A stretch of 64,000 bases of DNA from Diphasiastrum complanatum (GCA_029204225.1 MU832215.1:1-64000), one strand, 5' to 3'. Positions 46,047 to 51,180 are shown, counted from the stretch's first letter. Notes: a model not told the origin generated them from the sequence alone. A program made the numbers and translations.

Positions 46047-47404
46047 AAACTTCATGACCTTGGTACCAATGCTTGTACATAAAGATAAAGCATTTTCATT
46101 AGCAAAGGGAGCACCAAAACATCTTATAAGCAAGTTGTGTGACAGTAGGTCATGAGCTCAATATGGTTGGTAGCATTTAGTACTTTAGGTGTATGAAGTA
46201 GTCTCCATGCACCTAAAAGTTAAATAGTATCATGCACTAATGAAGAACCTTTCCTCATCGCCTTCACTAGGGTGGTTGAAGCAACCATTACAGCATTAAG
46301 CTTTTCCCATAAATATTATATTCTGCTTAGGAGCAATTATCAACAAAAGCTTTAATAATAATAGAGTGTAAGCCCACACACAATTGAAACTTCTGAGCTT
46401 GATGCTTATACATGACACTGCCAGCTTGAGCCTTGAACGGACTTTGCTAAGATTGACTATTGACAGCTTATAGGAAACATGATCAAATAGACAATTTCCC
46501 AATCCTGATTAGTGTTATGAGAGAACATACTTCTAAATGATTCATCAACAAATAACTCAGGGAGCTATAGTACTTATAAGAAAATCATACCTGTCCAAGA
46601 ATATCCATGTTGTGTAAGGTGGTATCTTCTGCGTCGAAGGAAGCTTTACAGGCCTCACGACACTTTTGGTACCTGATGCGCTTCCAAACACAATGGGAGA
46701 AGAAATGCAACCCTCTTCTTGCAAAGTTACAGTTTCCATCTCTGACAAGGCTCCATCAGCTGATCCACCAAACTTACAAAGAGCCTTCTGAATACGAGTA
46801 TTTAACATATCTTTTCCACCAGGGTCATTTTCTTTCAAAGATAATTTTGCTCGCAGGTTGATCACCTCTTCAGCATGAGCAATGTAGCTTTGCAGTTTGC
46901 ATGAATTCGCCTCCAACCTCGCCTGAAAGAAAGACAAATCAGTGCAGTCAGACAACTTTGGGCTACAAATATAACAAGACGAAGGAGATAAGGAGAGTAG
47001 AACTAACAGAACATTGTTGTTAAATTAGCTTCAATAAAGATGTTGCTACATCATCAACAAGAATATCAGCTCCTAAAGCAAAATTGAGTATATCGCGATA
47101 CCTTGATGTAAGTTACTCGGTCTGCTAGCACTTGGTTCTTGACTTTGCTTACAGTGCTCGAAATGCTTGGTAACAATGACTTGTTCAAAGGCTCACCTTC
47201 CTCAGGCATCTATTGTCAATGACACCACATTATCAAGTGAAACTCAACATAGTTTATTACGGTGGAATGTATCCATTCTTCATATAACAAAGTTCAAAAC
47301 AAACTAACAATAAAATATCCTCATAAACCATAATTGAAAGAGCATAACAACTGCAAACAAAAACACGTTTCTCAAAAAGTAAGTCAAACCTTTGTTTCCT
47401 TCAT
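5059..47404 (-). CDS. E(z): E(z)/CURLY LEAF-type histone H3K27 methyltransferase, N-terminal two-thirds, multi-exon
   Basis: This is the catalytic subunit of Polycomb Repressive Complex 2, which methylates histone H3 lysine 27 in the nucleus. Nine exons on the minus strand are joined by consensus GT-AG introns. Phases agree throughout: 108, 332, 162, 85, 255, 48, 75 and 761 bp from the second exon on. Family blocks appear in the expected order: an N-terminal helical region, the [12 protein letters not shown] / [19 protein letters not shown] block, an acidic stretch, the Cys-rich [13 protein letters not shown] / [11 protein letters not shown] block, PCGPQC, a basic Ser/Lys-rich linker, and the start of the second SANT-like domain ([19 protein letters not shown]). 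The CXC and SET domains are missing and must lie past the left edge. Introns of about 16 kb (30623-46590) and 21 kb (9524-30460) are full of retrotransposons. Identification rests on conserved motifs; orthology to CLF versus SWN is not resolved. Confidence 0.9.
6321..6395 (-). CDS. E(z): E(z) exon: PCGPQC segment
   Basis: The 75-bp, phase-0 exon lies between acceptor CTGATGCAG and donor GTAAACTG. It encodes [14 protein letters not shown] then [11 protein letters not shown], matching the PCGxxC segment that follows the [10 protein letters not shown] block in plant E(z) proteins. It is too short to stand out as an ORF and was found by splicing logic and motif order. Confidence 0.82.
6543..6590 (-). 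CDS. E(z): E(z) micro-exon: [16 protein letters not shown]
   Basis: The 48-bp, phase-0 exon encodes [16 protein letters not shown], one of the most diagnostic blocks of E(z) proteins (Cys-rich region between the MCSS and SANT parts). The acceptor is GATTTTCAG at 6591 upward and the donor is GTAAGG at 6542 downward. It joins exactly to the preceding exon ending DKLFCRRCL. Confidence 0.9.
6901..7155 (-). CDS. E(z): E(z) exon: ARYEVL... to LFCRRCL
   Basis: The 255-bp exon (85 codons, phase 0) starts after CTATACAACAG with [12 protein letters not shown] and ends [12 protein letters not shown] before a GTACAACT donor. The end is the conserved [14 protein letters not shown] block of plant E(z) proteins; the middle is a Ser/Pro-rich variable loop. 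An upstream start at 7200 is rejected because using the ACAG acceptor joins smoothly to GSEVE of the previous exon, as family alignments require. Confidence 0.88.
7317..7598. repeat. Tandem duplication, two copies of about 140 bp
   Basis: Copy 1 (7317-7456) and copy 2 (7457-7598) both contain AAACAGATTCTGTGCAACTA followed by near-identical sequence ending in the CACAATCAAAT-type motif, with a 4-bp gap near the start. It lies in the intron upstream of the 6901-7155 exon and has no coding role that I can see. Confidence 0.85.
7660..9438. other. Intron of E(z), no feature recognised
   Basis: This separates exons 6901-7155 and 9439-9523. ORFs such as 8106-8486 on the plus strand have no recognisable domain or codon pattern. 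No transposon ends were found. Confidence 0.5.
9439..9523 (-). CDS. E(z): E(z) exon: [20 protein letters not shown]
   Basis: The 85-bp exon lies between acceptor ATGATGCAG and donor GTACGTAT. Joined to the AG left by the previous exon it reads [29 protein letters not shown]. This matches the TLEQLGLSDSVLxxLA block that follows the acidic region in plant CLF/SWN. It closes the phase opened by the 332-bp exon (332+162+85 is divisible by 3), which is strong support for the chain. Confidence 0.87.
9524..10439. other. Start of a 21-kb E(z) intron, no feature recognised
   Basis: AT-rich sequence between the 9439-9523 exon and the first LINE unit. No coding or repeat structure is apparent. Confidence 0.45.
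10440..11580 (+). mobile_element. LINE unit D: internally deleted, ORF1 fused to the ORF2 tail
   Basis: ORF1 is readable from about 10470 (coiled-coil remnant) through [20 protein letters not shown] and [19 protein letters not shown] to [10 protein letters not shown] near 10985. It is broken by a stop at about 10730. Within about 100 bp the sequence passes to the ORF2 C-terminal tail (11112-11380), which carries TQLHITSFF and AAQITSFF. The entire endonuclease, RT and zinc-knuckle region is absent. The 3' end is canonical for the family: hairpin ATGCC-TTT-GGCAT at 11530-11542, then GACATTAATAAAGC and a CTTT/CT tail at 11561-11582. The 5' end is not defined by a CT tract. It is probably a non-autonomous derivative. 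Confidence 0.8.
11583..12595 (+). mobile_element. LINE unit E: internally deleted ORF1-to-ORF2-tail derivative
   Basis: It starts directly after the tail of unit D. The first 300 bp encode a degenerate ORF1 N-terminus (Pro/Ala/Thr-rich, then [10 protein letters not shown]). At about 11900 the sequence jumps to the ORF2 C-terminal zinc-knuckle region ([10 protein letters not shown], then [18 protein letters not shown]). It continues into the tail with [12 protein letters not shown] and, near 12360, NTSFYSSS. The 3' hairpin ATGCC-TTTT-GGCAT is at 12564-12577, followed by GACATTAATAAAG and the CT tract. It is non-autonomous and lacks the endonuclease and RT. Confidence 0.78.
12596..12661 (+). 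repeat. (CT)n microsatellite between LINE units E and C
   Basis: About 32 perfect CT repeats. It follows the AATAAAGC end of unit E and is followed at once by a truncated ORF1 of unit C. Confidence 0.97.
12662..13059 (+). pseudogene. LINE C ORF1 (RNA-binding protein), C-terminal part
   Basis: It encodes the L1-ORF1-like C-terminal region: [35 protein letters not shown], then [20 protein letters not shown] and [11 protein letters not shown] before TAG. These blocks correspond to the RRM-like and C-terminal domains of Transposase_22-type ORF1 proteins. There is a frame break near 12890-12900. The N-terminus is missing, truncated at the microsatellite. Confidence 0.8.
13060..17053 (+). pseudogene. 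LINE C ORF2: endonuclease, RT, zinc knuckle, PIP-like tail
   Basis: In frame after the ORF1 TAG comes a linker, then the endonuclease motif GFWNCNG (about 13114), [10 protein letters not shown] (13550-13580), VVDYFSG and SDHSLL. The RT follows (14640-15290) with [34 protein letters not shown] (a Cys-to-Arg change in the usual KQGCPLS) and YADDVALF. After the solo LTR it resumes with [12 protein letters not shown] and [13 protein letters not shown] zinc-knuckle region ([19 protein letters not shown]) and the tail with QPHITRFF and RQITQFF end the protein at 17053. Frameshifts near 13200, 14200 and 15240 and a TAA at 16439 disable it. Confidence 0.85.
15377..15854 (-). mobile_element. Solo LTR inserted in LINE C
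   Basis: A 478-bp insertion splits the RT-downstream region of LINE C ORF2. It is flanked by the 5-bp direct repeat GACAG (15372-15376 and 15855-15859) and bounded by TG...CA. Removing it restores the LINE reading through [18 protein letters not shown] block near 15450-15500 (CCCAACCAAAGCTAGATC ... GGATCTAGCCCCCAAGC) is shared with the LTRs of the chromovirus at 41109-45348, so it belongs to a related Ty3/gypsy family. Orientation is inferred from that similarity. Confidence 0.88.
17281..17360 (+). repeat. (CT)n microsatellite between LINE units C and A
   Basis: About 40 perfect CT repeats separate the 3' tail of unit C from the GC-rich 5'UTR of unit A. Confidence 0.97.
17519..18439 (+). CDS. 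LINE A ORF1 protein (nucleic-acid chaperone type)
   Basis: 306 residues starting MAPKKKGG, the first ATG after the CT tract in a frame with no interruption. The order is: a basic N-terminus; a Pro-rich segment (to about residue 35); a coiled coil of roughly 65-180 with leucine heptads ([29 protein letters not shown]); then an RRM-like domain beginning [18 protein letters not shown]; and a C-terminal domain with [17 protein letters not shown] and [10 protein letters not shown]. This matches the layout of L1-type ORF1 proteins, which coat element RNA as trimers. It ends at a TAG, after which the same frame continues into ORF2. Confidence 0.88.
   Translation: MAPKKKGGVLTPPSLLDTPPSPVVMEEPSSVIETSDIPVNMAAIDYTPSKPTESLFSYDLSFIRQEILGLKKQLHLFEAENSKLAKDLFGVTERVEQLEQENIYLKQRIAEKSALEETSNKINSLEKQVEETKTWAALFKPDDMGSKLSSLAKQVEETTSILKQGNHSQISSFLKENDLETVLGEQARRAKKAFNIRVRGIANGGKPLEEATDLLISKLSHVADGFDTAWRSKFDDNVLFIKFRSLSQRNAALRLRAKLKGTFIYMDDDLTNTQWLARKKIILEAKEKGQRVVFIDGKPRFFDLPQ
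18434..18480 (+). promoter_or_regulatory. Candidate stop-codon readthrough signal between ORF1 and ORF2
   Basis: The ORF1 stop context is CAA-TAG-GAA-CTA. Six bases after the TAG a GC-rich foldback starts: GGGGCCCCCGG, a loop of about 12 bases, then CCCGAGATCCCC. From the base after TAG the same frame is open for 16 codons to [10 protein letters not shown], the endonuclease start. The same layout is present in LINE C (13057) and LINE B (23188). No ATG lies between the stop and the essential WNCNG motif. Readthrough is inferred, not demonstrated. Confidence 0.65.
18440..21969 (+). pseudogene. LINE A ORF2: AP-like endonuclease, RT, zinc knuckle, PIP-like tail (one frameshift)
   Basis: Roughly 1,180 codons if the 13-bp deletion is discounted. 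The endonuclease has [35 protein letters not shown] and SDHSLL. The RT has [70 protein letters not shown] and [10 protein letters not shown]. The C-terminal region has [14 protein letters not shown] and the CCHC knuckle [19 protein letters not shown]. The tail ends with QAHITQFF (21769-21792) and TTTITHYF (21928-21951). Compared with units C and the 40-kb copy, 13 bp (encoding roughly ALARLC) are missing near 20820, shifting the frame. Otherwise all catalytic motifs are present. It makes element cDNA by target-primed reverse transcription. Confidence 0.88.
22158..22171 (+). ncRNA. LINE A 3'-terminal hairpin
   Basis: GTGCCC-CT-GGGCAC forms a perfect 6-bp stem shortly before the element tail. 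The same position in unit C is ATACCC-AA-GGGTAT (17231-17244), in D ATGCC-TTT-GGCAT (11530-11542), in E ATGCC-TTTT-GGCAT (12564-12577), and in the minus copy ATGCC-TTTT-GGCAT (39962-39975). The stems differ in sequence but stay paired. It is a likely RT recognition structure at the RNA 3' end; it is part of the LINE RNA, not a separate gene. Confidence 0.7.
22207..22263 (+). repeat. (CT)n microsatellite between LINE units A and B
   Basis: About 28 CT repeats continuing from TAATTC repeats at the 3' end of unit A, followed at once by the Pro-rich ORF1 start of unit B. Confidence 0.97.
22264..23190 (+). CDS. LINE B ORF1 protein
   Basis: About 308 codons, open from the CT tract to TAG. It has a Pro/Ser-rich N-terminus, a coiled coil ([19 protein letters not shown] ... 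DLEQRLNQH), the RRM-like block [18 protein letters not shown], and the C-terminal [19 protein letters not shown] and [16 protein letters not shown]. There is no ATG near the start in this frame. The open frame runs back through the CT tract (Leu-Ser repeats) into the 3'UTR of unit A, so the true start was probably lost by 5' truncation. Confidence 0.75.
23191..25526 (+). pseudogene. LINE B ORF2 (endonuclease and RT), degenerate
   Basis: In frame after the TAG comes the linker [15 protein letters not shown], then [25 protein letters not shown] and [10 protein letters not shown]. An in-frame deletion of about 13 residues before HSVVDY removes a segment present in A and C. The frame shifts near 24290. 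A TAG at 24748 replaces the expected Trp of SSWCTN. The RT continues with [23 protein letters not shown] (25018), [18 protein letters not shown] and [11 protein letters not shown] (Val in place of the usual Ala of YADD). It ends at the LTR insertion. Confidence 0.85.
25527..25878 (-). repeat. 3' LTR of gypsy fragment 1
   Basis: In the minus sense the 352-bp segment begins TGTTACGAGC and ends ATCTATTACA, the usual TG...CA ends. It is preceded by a polypurine tract AAGGGGGAGGGAG (complement of about 25879-25892), which primes plus-strand synthesis. It cuts LINE B exactly at TACACTTAC. No matching 5' LTR was found to the right. Confidence 0.8.
25879..28195 (-). pseudogene. Ty3/gypsy chromovirus pol remnants (fragment 1)
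   Basis: In minus order these are: the aspartic-protease C-terminal region ([15 protein letters not shown]), RT (LCVDYRALN, then [15 protein letters not shown]), a gap, RT catalytic [12 protein letters not shown] (27200-27260), RNase H remnants ([17 protein letters not shown]), and integrase with [25 protein letters not shown] and [18 protein letters not shown]. The integrase stops soon after GLPSGIVSD, so the last catalytic Glu and the chromodomain are missing on this side. Frameshifts occur at about 27970, 27420, 27310, 26900 and 26680. It is a dead element. Confidence 0.85.
28196..28525 (+). pseudogene. Gypsy integrase C-terminus with chromodomain, inverted
   Basis: The plus strand encodes [32 protein letters not shown] and a chromodomain core [21 protein letters not shown]. 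This is the integrase C-terminal part that fragment 1 lacks, but it lies in the opposite orientation between two minus-strand fragments. It ends near 28525, where the plus reading runs into the reverse complement of an RT ([11 protein letters not shown]). Confidence 0.85.
28526..29060 (-). pseudogene. Gypsy fragment 3: protease to RT with a deletion
   Basis: In minus order: [19 protein letters not shown] (protease end), a linker, then [18 protein letters not shown] fused directly to [13 protein letters not shown]. About 150 residues of RT that normally separate these motifs are missing in frame. A stop near 28904 also breaks it. Confidence 0.8.
29061..29495 (-). repeat. Candidate LTR-related sequence of gypsy fragment 3
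   Basis: The 15-bp motif GTTGGGTCCCTAACA occurs twice, at 29410-29424 and 29481-29495. In the minus sense it reads TGTTAGGGACCCAAC, a plausible LTR 5' end. The matching LTR was not found, so the boundaries are uncertain. Confidence 0.35.
29496..30460. other. Intron stretch, no feature recognised
   Basis: AT-rich sequence just downstream, in the minus sense, of the 30461-30622 E(z) exon. No transposon or gene is identified. Confidence 0.45.
30461..30622 (-). CDS. E(z): E(z) exon: [19 protein letters not shown] and acidic region
   Basis: The 162-bp exon lies between acceptor TTATGTAG and donor GTAATCC. Joined to the AG of the previous exon it reads [20 protein letters not shown], then [20 protein letters not shown] and [14 protein letters not shown]. 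This is the most diagnostic block of plant E(z) proteins, followed by the acidic stretch. It is isolated by 21 kb on one side and 16 kb on the other. Confidence 0.93.
30623..31500. other. Intron stretch, possible LTR near its right end
   Basis: No gene is seen. Near 31503-31515 the minus strand has a purine run (GCAGGGGAGAG), which could be the polypurine tract of the gypsy derivative to the right. If so, its 3' LTR starts near 31500 and extends left. I could not fix the other LTR end. Confidence 0.35.
31500..34600 (-). mobile_element. Gypsy chromovirus derivative with pol largely replaced
   Basis: In minus order these are: a gag zinc knuckle [14 protein letters not shown] (34480-34520); protease with [11 protein letters not shown] and [13 protein letters not shown]; and [19 protein letters not shown] at about 33830. 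Then about 1.9 kb follows without recognisable RT, RNase H or integrase. Last comes a chromodomain ([20 protein letters not shown], about 31830-31895) with a short tail. The gag-protease part is closely related to the gypsy at 51181-53829 (both share [12 protein letters not shown]). It is probably a recombinant or a non-autonomous derivative. Confidence 0.7.
31900..33425 (-). other. Unrecognised stretch with long open frames inside the gypsy derivative
   Basis: Two overlapping minus frames (about 301 and 252 codons) are free of stops, but the translations are hydrophobic and Leu/Ser/His-rich and show no family motif. They are probably open because of composition. The stretch takes the place of RT-RNase H-integrase. 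Confidence 0.35.
34601..35668. other. Intron stretch, no feature recognised
   Basis: No coding similarity or repeat ends were found. Confidence 0.45.
35677..36023. mobile_element. hAT-like non-autonomous element (MITE) 2
   Basis: A 347-bp element flanked by the exact 8-bp repeat GTTCCAGC (35669-35676 and 36024-36031). Terminal inverted repeats read CATAGATGCAgCG on the left and CATAGATGCAcCG from the right, 12 of 13 matching. Subterminal regions are packed with palindromic motifs around GAATCGCGATTC on both sides. The core (about 35800-35935), read in reverse, matches the core of MITE 1 at 3495-3605, for example GGTCCAGTTTAGGTG. There is no ORF of its own. Confidence 0.88.
36032..37380. other. 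Intron stretch, no feature recognised
   Basis: The plus ORFs at 36364-36558 and 36580-36894 have no recognisable domain. No repeat structure is seen. Confidence 0.4.
37381..37695 (-). pseudogene. Copia-type gag fragment
   Basis: The minus frame contains [21 protein letters not shown], then [16 protein letters not shown]. These resemble the WxxKMxxxLxxxxLWxxV and later helical blocks of plant Ty1/copia gag (UBN2-type). It is short and isolated, possibly the 5' part of the copia remnant at 38458-39630 after rearrangement. Confidence 0.55.
38458..39630 (-). pseudogene. Ty1/copia RT-RNase H remnant with polypurine tract
   Basis: In minus order: [20 protein letters not shown] (39400-39535), [35 protein letters not shown] (near 39180) and [12 protein letters not shown]. 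After a gap comes RNase [37 protein letters not shown] and [13 protein letters not shown]. The end is followed by the polypurine tract TTAAGGGGGAG (complement of about 38458-38468) and TGTTAGAAATTAATG, the start of the 3' LTR, whose right edge is 38457. Its left edge was not found. There are multiple frameshifts. Confidence 0.85.
39910..41108 (-). mobile_element. LINE (minus copy), 3' part
   Basis: This is the 3' portion of a LINE split by the chromovirus at 41109-45348. In minus order: [88 protein letters not shown] and [11 protein letters not shown]. The ORF2 C-terminal knuckle and tail are deleted; the sequence passes to the 3'UTR near 39990. The hairpin at 39962-39975, GACATTAATAAAGC and a CTTT-type tail then lead into CT repeats (GA on plus) at 39914-39926. 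Orientation relative to CT is the same as in the plus copies. Confidence 0.85.
41109..41609 (-). repeat. 3' LTR of the chromovirus
   Basis: 501 bp, nearly identical to 44854-45348. Differences are small indels and substitutions, such as an extra AAGC near 41155. The divergence suggests a moderately young insertion. Confidence 0.92.
41638..44867 (-). pseudogene. Chromovirus polyprotein: gag knuckle, protease, RT, RNase H, integrase, chromodomain
   Basis: The frame is open from inside the 5' LTR edge. Residues about 7-20 form a zinc knuckle, [14 protein letters not shown] (C-x2-C-x4-H-x4-C). Protease FDSGSTHNF follows at about 79. RT has [30 protein letters not shown] and [11 protein letters not shown]; RNase H has [20 protein letters not shown]. 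The integrase HHCC begins [21 protein letters not shown] frameshift near 42530-42560 moves to a second frame with [35 protein letters not shown] and GQTERTNQ, the three catalytic acidic positions. The end is a chromodomain, [21 protein letters not shown], which would direct integration to modified chromatin. The missing gag N-terminus and the frameshift make it defective. Confidence 0.9.
44854..45348 (-). repeat. 5' LTR of the chromovirus
   Basis: 495 bp, matching the 3' LTR end to end. The inner edge (44854) abuts the zinc-knuckle coding sequence after only about 15 bp, so there is no room for a tRNA primer-binding site or leader. Confidence 0.92.
45349..45971 (-). mobile_element. LINE (minus copy), 5' part, truncated at a CT tract
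   Basis: In minus order: [26 protein letters not shown], then [16 protein letters not shown] (45780-45940), [14 protein letters not shown], then [23 protein letters not shown] and SNYRTI up to the insertion point. An internal deletion removes the segment before VVSGFPSSW. The 5' end is a truncation in the endonuclease-RT spacer and abuts the (AG)n tract, which is CT in the LINE sense. Confidence 0.85.
45972..46042 (-). repeat. (CT)n microsatellite (GA on plus) at the LINE 5' junction
   Basis: About 35 GA repeats on the plus strand, with one GC interruption. The LINE on the minus strand therefore has CT on its sense strand at the 5' junction, as in the plus-strand array. Confidence 0.97.
46043..46590. 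other. Intron stretch next to an E(z) exon
   Basis: No feature recognised. It is the start, in the minus sense, of the 16-kb intron. Confidence 0.45.
46591..46922 (-). CDS. E(z): E(z) exon: helical region to [12 protein letters not shown]
   Basis: The 332-bp exon lies between acceptor CTTTCTTTCAG and donor GTATGATT. It starts [20 protein letters not shown] and ends [25 protein letters not shown] (last codon split). The ending matches the VIRPVKLPxxxxIPPYTTW(V/I)FLDRNQRM block of plant E(z) almost exactly. The N-terminal half aligns with the EED-contacting helical region. An upstream Met (46955) lies before the acceptor and is not used. Confidence 0.92.
47102..47209 (-). CDS. E(z): E(z) exon: N-terminal helix
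   Basis: The 108-bp, phase-0 exon lies between acceptor TTGACAATAG and donor GTATCGCG. It encodes [18 protein letters not shown] then [18 protein letters not shown]. The part [17 protein letters not shown] resembles the LKKQIQAxRVxxIK helix at the start of plant E(z). Its ATG is an alternative translation start. Confidence 0.82.
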
Positions 47405-47482
47405 GTCAATCCACAATGAAGTCTTGGGCTGAATTTATAGACATCAAGGACAAATCTCAGCTGAAGCTTGTTCCACGAGTCT
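47390..47482 (-). CDS. E(z): E(z) first coding exon with 5'UTR (ATG at 47404)
   Basis: It starts after acceptor GTTTTGCAG and ends at donor GTTTGACT. An ATG at 47402-47404 gives MKETK, in frame with the next exon. A TAA lies in frame upstream, so this is a plausible start. The acceptor implies a further upstream non-coding exon. The donor is weaker than consensus, and initiation at the next exon's ATG cannot be excluded. Confidence 0.5.
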
Positions 47483-47702
47483 CTGCAAAACCACCACATC
47501 AGTAATTTCTCGGTTATTAGTTGTCCAAACAAGCACAAAAAATCTCACCACTTTACAGCTAAAGCCCACGAGCCAACCTCTCTCTAAATGATAGAAAAAA
47601 AGGAAACAGCCTTCTTAAATAGCAGCTGCTAGCATGCATTTTCCTGTAAATCAGCTGGAAACAGATTATCAGCCAGCCCATGTGTAATATTGAGGAAGCA
47701 AC

Positions 47703-47717
47703 ACCAGCGCACACACG

Positions 47718-47793
<76 letters not shown>
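47703..47793. repeat. Compound microsatellite (CA/CG)n-(TA)n-(GA)n
   Basis: Alternating purine-pyrimidine GCGCACAC... and (AC)n is followed by (AT)n and then (AG)n, with no spacer. It lies about 220 bp upstream, in the gene sense, of the first mapped E(z) exon. Confidence 0.95.
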
Positions 47794-47974
47794 CAGAGAT
47801 AGGGGGGACAAAGAGGAAGCTTTTACGATCAATTGAGCACAACAATGCCTTAAGAAATGTAGTACTGATCACACGGAGAAACCCTGAACCTAACTTGAGC
47901 TTACTCTTCTATGCTACGCTGAGCTACTCTATCCTACACTATGCTTCTGAACATTTGATTGTCTCAAGAGGAGA

Positions 47975-48657
47975 CGGGCAAATCCATATTTCTTCACACC
48001 AGCTTGCTATTGAGAAGGGATGTCTCAATTGAGAAGGGATGTCTCAAGGGTACTCCACAAGACGATAGGATATGTGCACTTGTTGGGAGAGGTTGAGTCT
48101 AAGGAGCATTTTATTTTCAGATGTCGTAATCGTTATGAAATCCGTGGGAGATATTATTGCCTATTCAGAGACTCGCATACTACCATACGCTCTCTCATCA
48201 CTTATGAGGATCCCAGATGTGTTTCCGTTATGGTAATAAGATGTTTGTATTACGGAGATACTTGAGCCATGAGGATGCAACTATCGTTATCGGGATCGGA
48301 GACAGTGTACAGCACAACACCTTCCTACAGCTAGAGCCTCCAGATGTAGTTCTCGCATTCAGGATCTCACACCAGCCAGCATTAGAATCGGAAACACAGT
48401 CATCATCAACGCTCTTCTACTACATCAAGTCTCTTGGTTTTCTTTGGTCATCTCAGCTCAGAGCACATATACGCCACTTTGCGCATGGTCCTAGCATCAT
48501 AATGTATTTACATAGAGTTGTCATTTTAATCTTCACATTCTCTCTAGACTTTAACTACTTTTGTTTAATTCATTATTAATTTATTTGGAGACGTTCATAT
48601 GCTCACTTGGTTGCTGTACACACTTGACATGTATTATTTTGTATTATATGCAGAAGA
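47975..48657 (+). mobile_element. LINE 3' fragment (zinc-knuckle region and 3'UTR)
   Basis: The plus strand encodes EVESKEHFIFRCRNRYEIRG and FRDSHTTIRSLITYEDPRCV, the ORF2 C-terminal region of the LINE family. The family 3'UTR motif ACTTGACATGTA follows near 48620. It is cut within TTATATGC before the terminal hairpin, at the copia junction. It is 5'-truncated and degenerate. Confidence 0.8.
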
Positions 48658-50835
48658 AGAGAAATTTGGTGGACCTGATCTATTCACAATAGCCCTATAG
48701 TTAGAAGACATGTTTGGCGGATGGTACATTGATTCTGGAGCCTTGAAGCACATGACACCTCGAAAACATTGGTTCAACACTTATGAGGAGACACGTGATG
48801 GTCAGCAAGTCTGCCTTGGAGACAACTCTACACATGAGGTGAGGGGCAAAGGCACAGTTCCAAACAAGTTGTCACCATGAGAGGTGAAGGTAATCACGAG
48901 TGTGCTGCATGTACTATTTGTTGGTGCCATTACCCAATAGAACATGTTGGTGGAGTTTGATGAATCTACATGTTTGGTGAAAGACAAATATCAAAGCTTC
49001 AAGGTGGTACCCAAGGGAATGCAAGAAGGGGGCCTTTCCAAGCTTTACAAAGCTAGTCCTAGTCAAGAGGCCTCGTCAGCAAAGGATTCTAATTAAGACA
49101 AGCTTTGGCACAAAAGGTACGGTCATTTAAACTATCAAAGTTACAAGTATTAAAGAAGCAAATATGGTAGTAGATCTTCCTCGCATTAAGTCTTCTTCAA
49201 ATGCATGTGAGGCTTGTGCGATAGGGAAGCAACAAAGAAAAAGATTTCCGAAGGGGGCATTCTTGAGCTTGTGCATTCAGATTTGTGTCGTCCCATGCAG
49301 ACTAGATCAACAAGGGGGGCATACTATTTCATAAACTCCATAGATGATTTCTCCAAAAAGTGTTGGTCTATTCTTTTAGAACAAAATCTGAAGCATTCAA
49401 ATACTTTAAACAGTGGAAAGCTCTAGTGGAGAATCACACACGAAAGAAGATAAAGATTCTCAGGTCAGATGCAAGTGACAAATACATTTTTGATGAGTTC
49501 AAAGACCTTTGCATTGCATGTGGGATGGCTAAGCAGAAAAACAGGTCTATAGTTGAGTGCGTGAAGAGCATGCTTCAAGGCACAAGGGTTGCCAAATTCC
49601 TTTTGAGCAAAAGCGGTATTACTGTTTTTCTATTGAATAGAAGCCCAACCAAAGCGGTTTGGGTGGAAAGCATACGCATGCATAGCTAAGGACTTGGGGA
49701 AGAAACTTGATGCAAAATTCATGAAGTATATCTTCCTTGGGTATAACAAAGGTGAGAAGTTGTATGTGTTGTACAACCTCAAGAACAGGAAGAACATCCT
49801 AAGTTGAGACATCAAATTTGACGAAGACTAGAGTCTAGAGTCATCAAGTGCAATAGCAAGAACCTAAATATGCTTTTAAGACCTCAATTTGGCCAAGCAC
49901 AAGAGGCCGAAATCAAAGAAAAGTGAAAGACTAGGACAGTACCATGGAATACTTGTTGGTCACCATCCACATCGCCTACCACTAGGAAGAAGCTACCTAG
50001 GTGGTATTGGAAAACAATCAAAGAGGGACGTTTTGGAAGAAGGAAAGTGTAGTGAACAGGGTTTGCAAAAAGATCTCTTCGGTCTCATGAGAGACAAGAG
50101 ACTAAATTTGCCCTTAATGTGCACAATTTTGCAAGCAAACAAACCACAGTTCTTTCACGAAGCTGTGAAAGAAAAGGTATGGCCACAAGCCATGCAGGAG
50201 GGGTATGACTCCATTGTGAAGAAGGATACATGGGAGCTTGCTACATTGCCAAAAGGGAAGTAGCCAATAGGTTGCAAGTGGGTCTATAAGACCAAGTTTC
50301 ATGCCAATGGAACAATGGACAAGCACAAGGCGAGGTTGGTGGCAAAAGGCTACGCCCAACATGAGGGGCTAGACTATGATGAGACATTTTCACTTGTCAC
50401 TAAAATGACATCTATCATGACCGTATTGGTCTTAGCCTCATACTTTGAGTGAGATGTCCATCACATGAATGTCAAGAGTATCTTTCTCAAGGGGCAACTT
50501 CAAGAAGAGATTTATATCGAACAACCGCTTGGGTTTGAGATAACAAGCAAAGAGCATTTGATTTGTAGGCATAGAAAAGCCTTATATGGACTCCAACAGA
50601 CGTAAGGGATTGGTATCGCCAAATTGACGAGTACTTTACGAAGCAAGGGTTTAAATAGACTATGTCTTATCACAATTTATATGTCTTCATGGAAGGTGAA
50701 AACATTGTTGTTATTGTGCTCTATGTGGATGACTTACTCATCACAGGAAGCAATTGGGAACTTATTGCTTGTGTTAAAGAAAATCAATCTTGTGAGTGTG
50801 AGACGAAAGATTTGGGTTTGCTAAAGTACTGCCTA
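48658..50835 (+). pseudogene. Ty1/copia element, protease to RT, degenerate
   Basis: In order: a protease remnant GGWYIDSGALKHMTPRKHW (48717-48775); GAG-pre-integrase LWHKRYGHLNYQS and CEACAIGKQQRKRF; integrase LVHSDLCRPMQTRSTRGAYY; a spacer; RT PIGCKWVYKTKFHANGTMD, KARLVAKGYAQHEGLDYDET; and IVLYVDDLLITGSNW (the YVDD motif). Stops and frameshifts are frequent. There is no 5' LTR; the left end abuts the LINE fragment. Confidence 0.87.
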
Positions 50836-51180
<345 letters not shown>

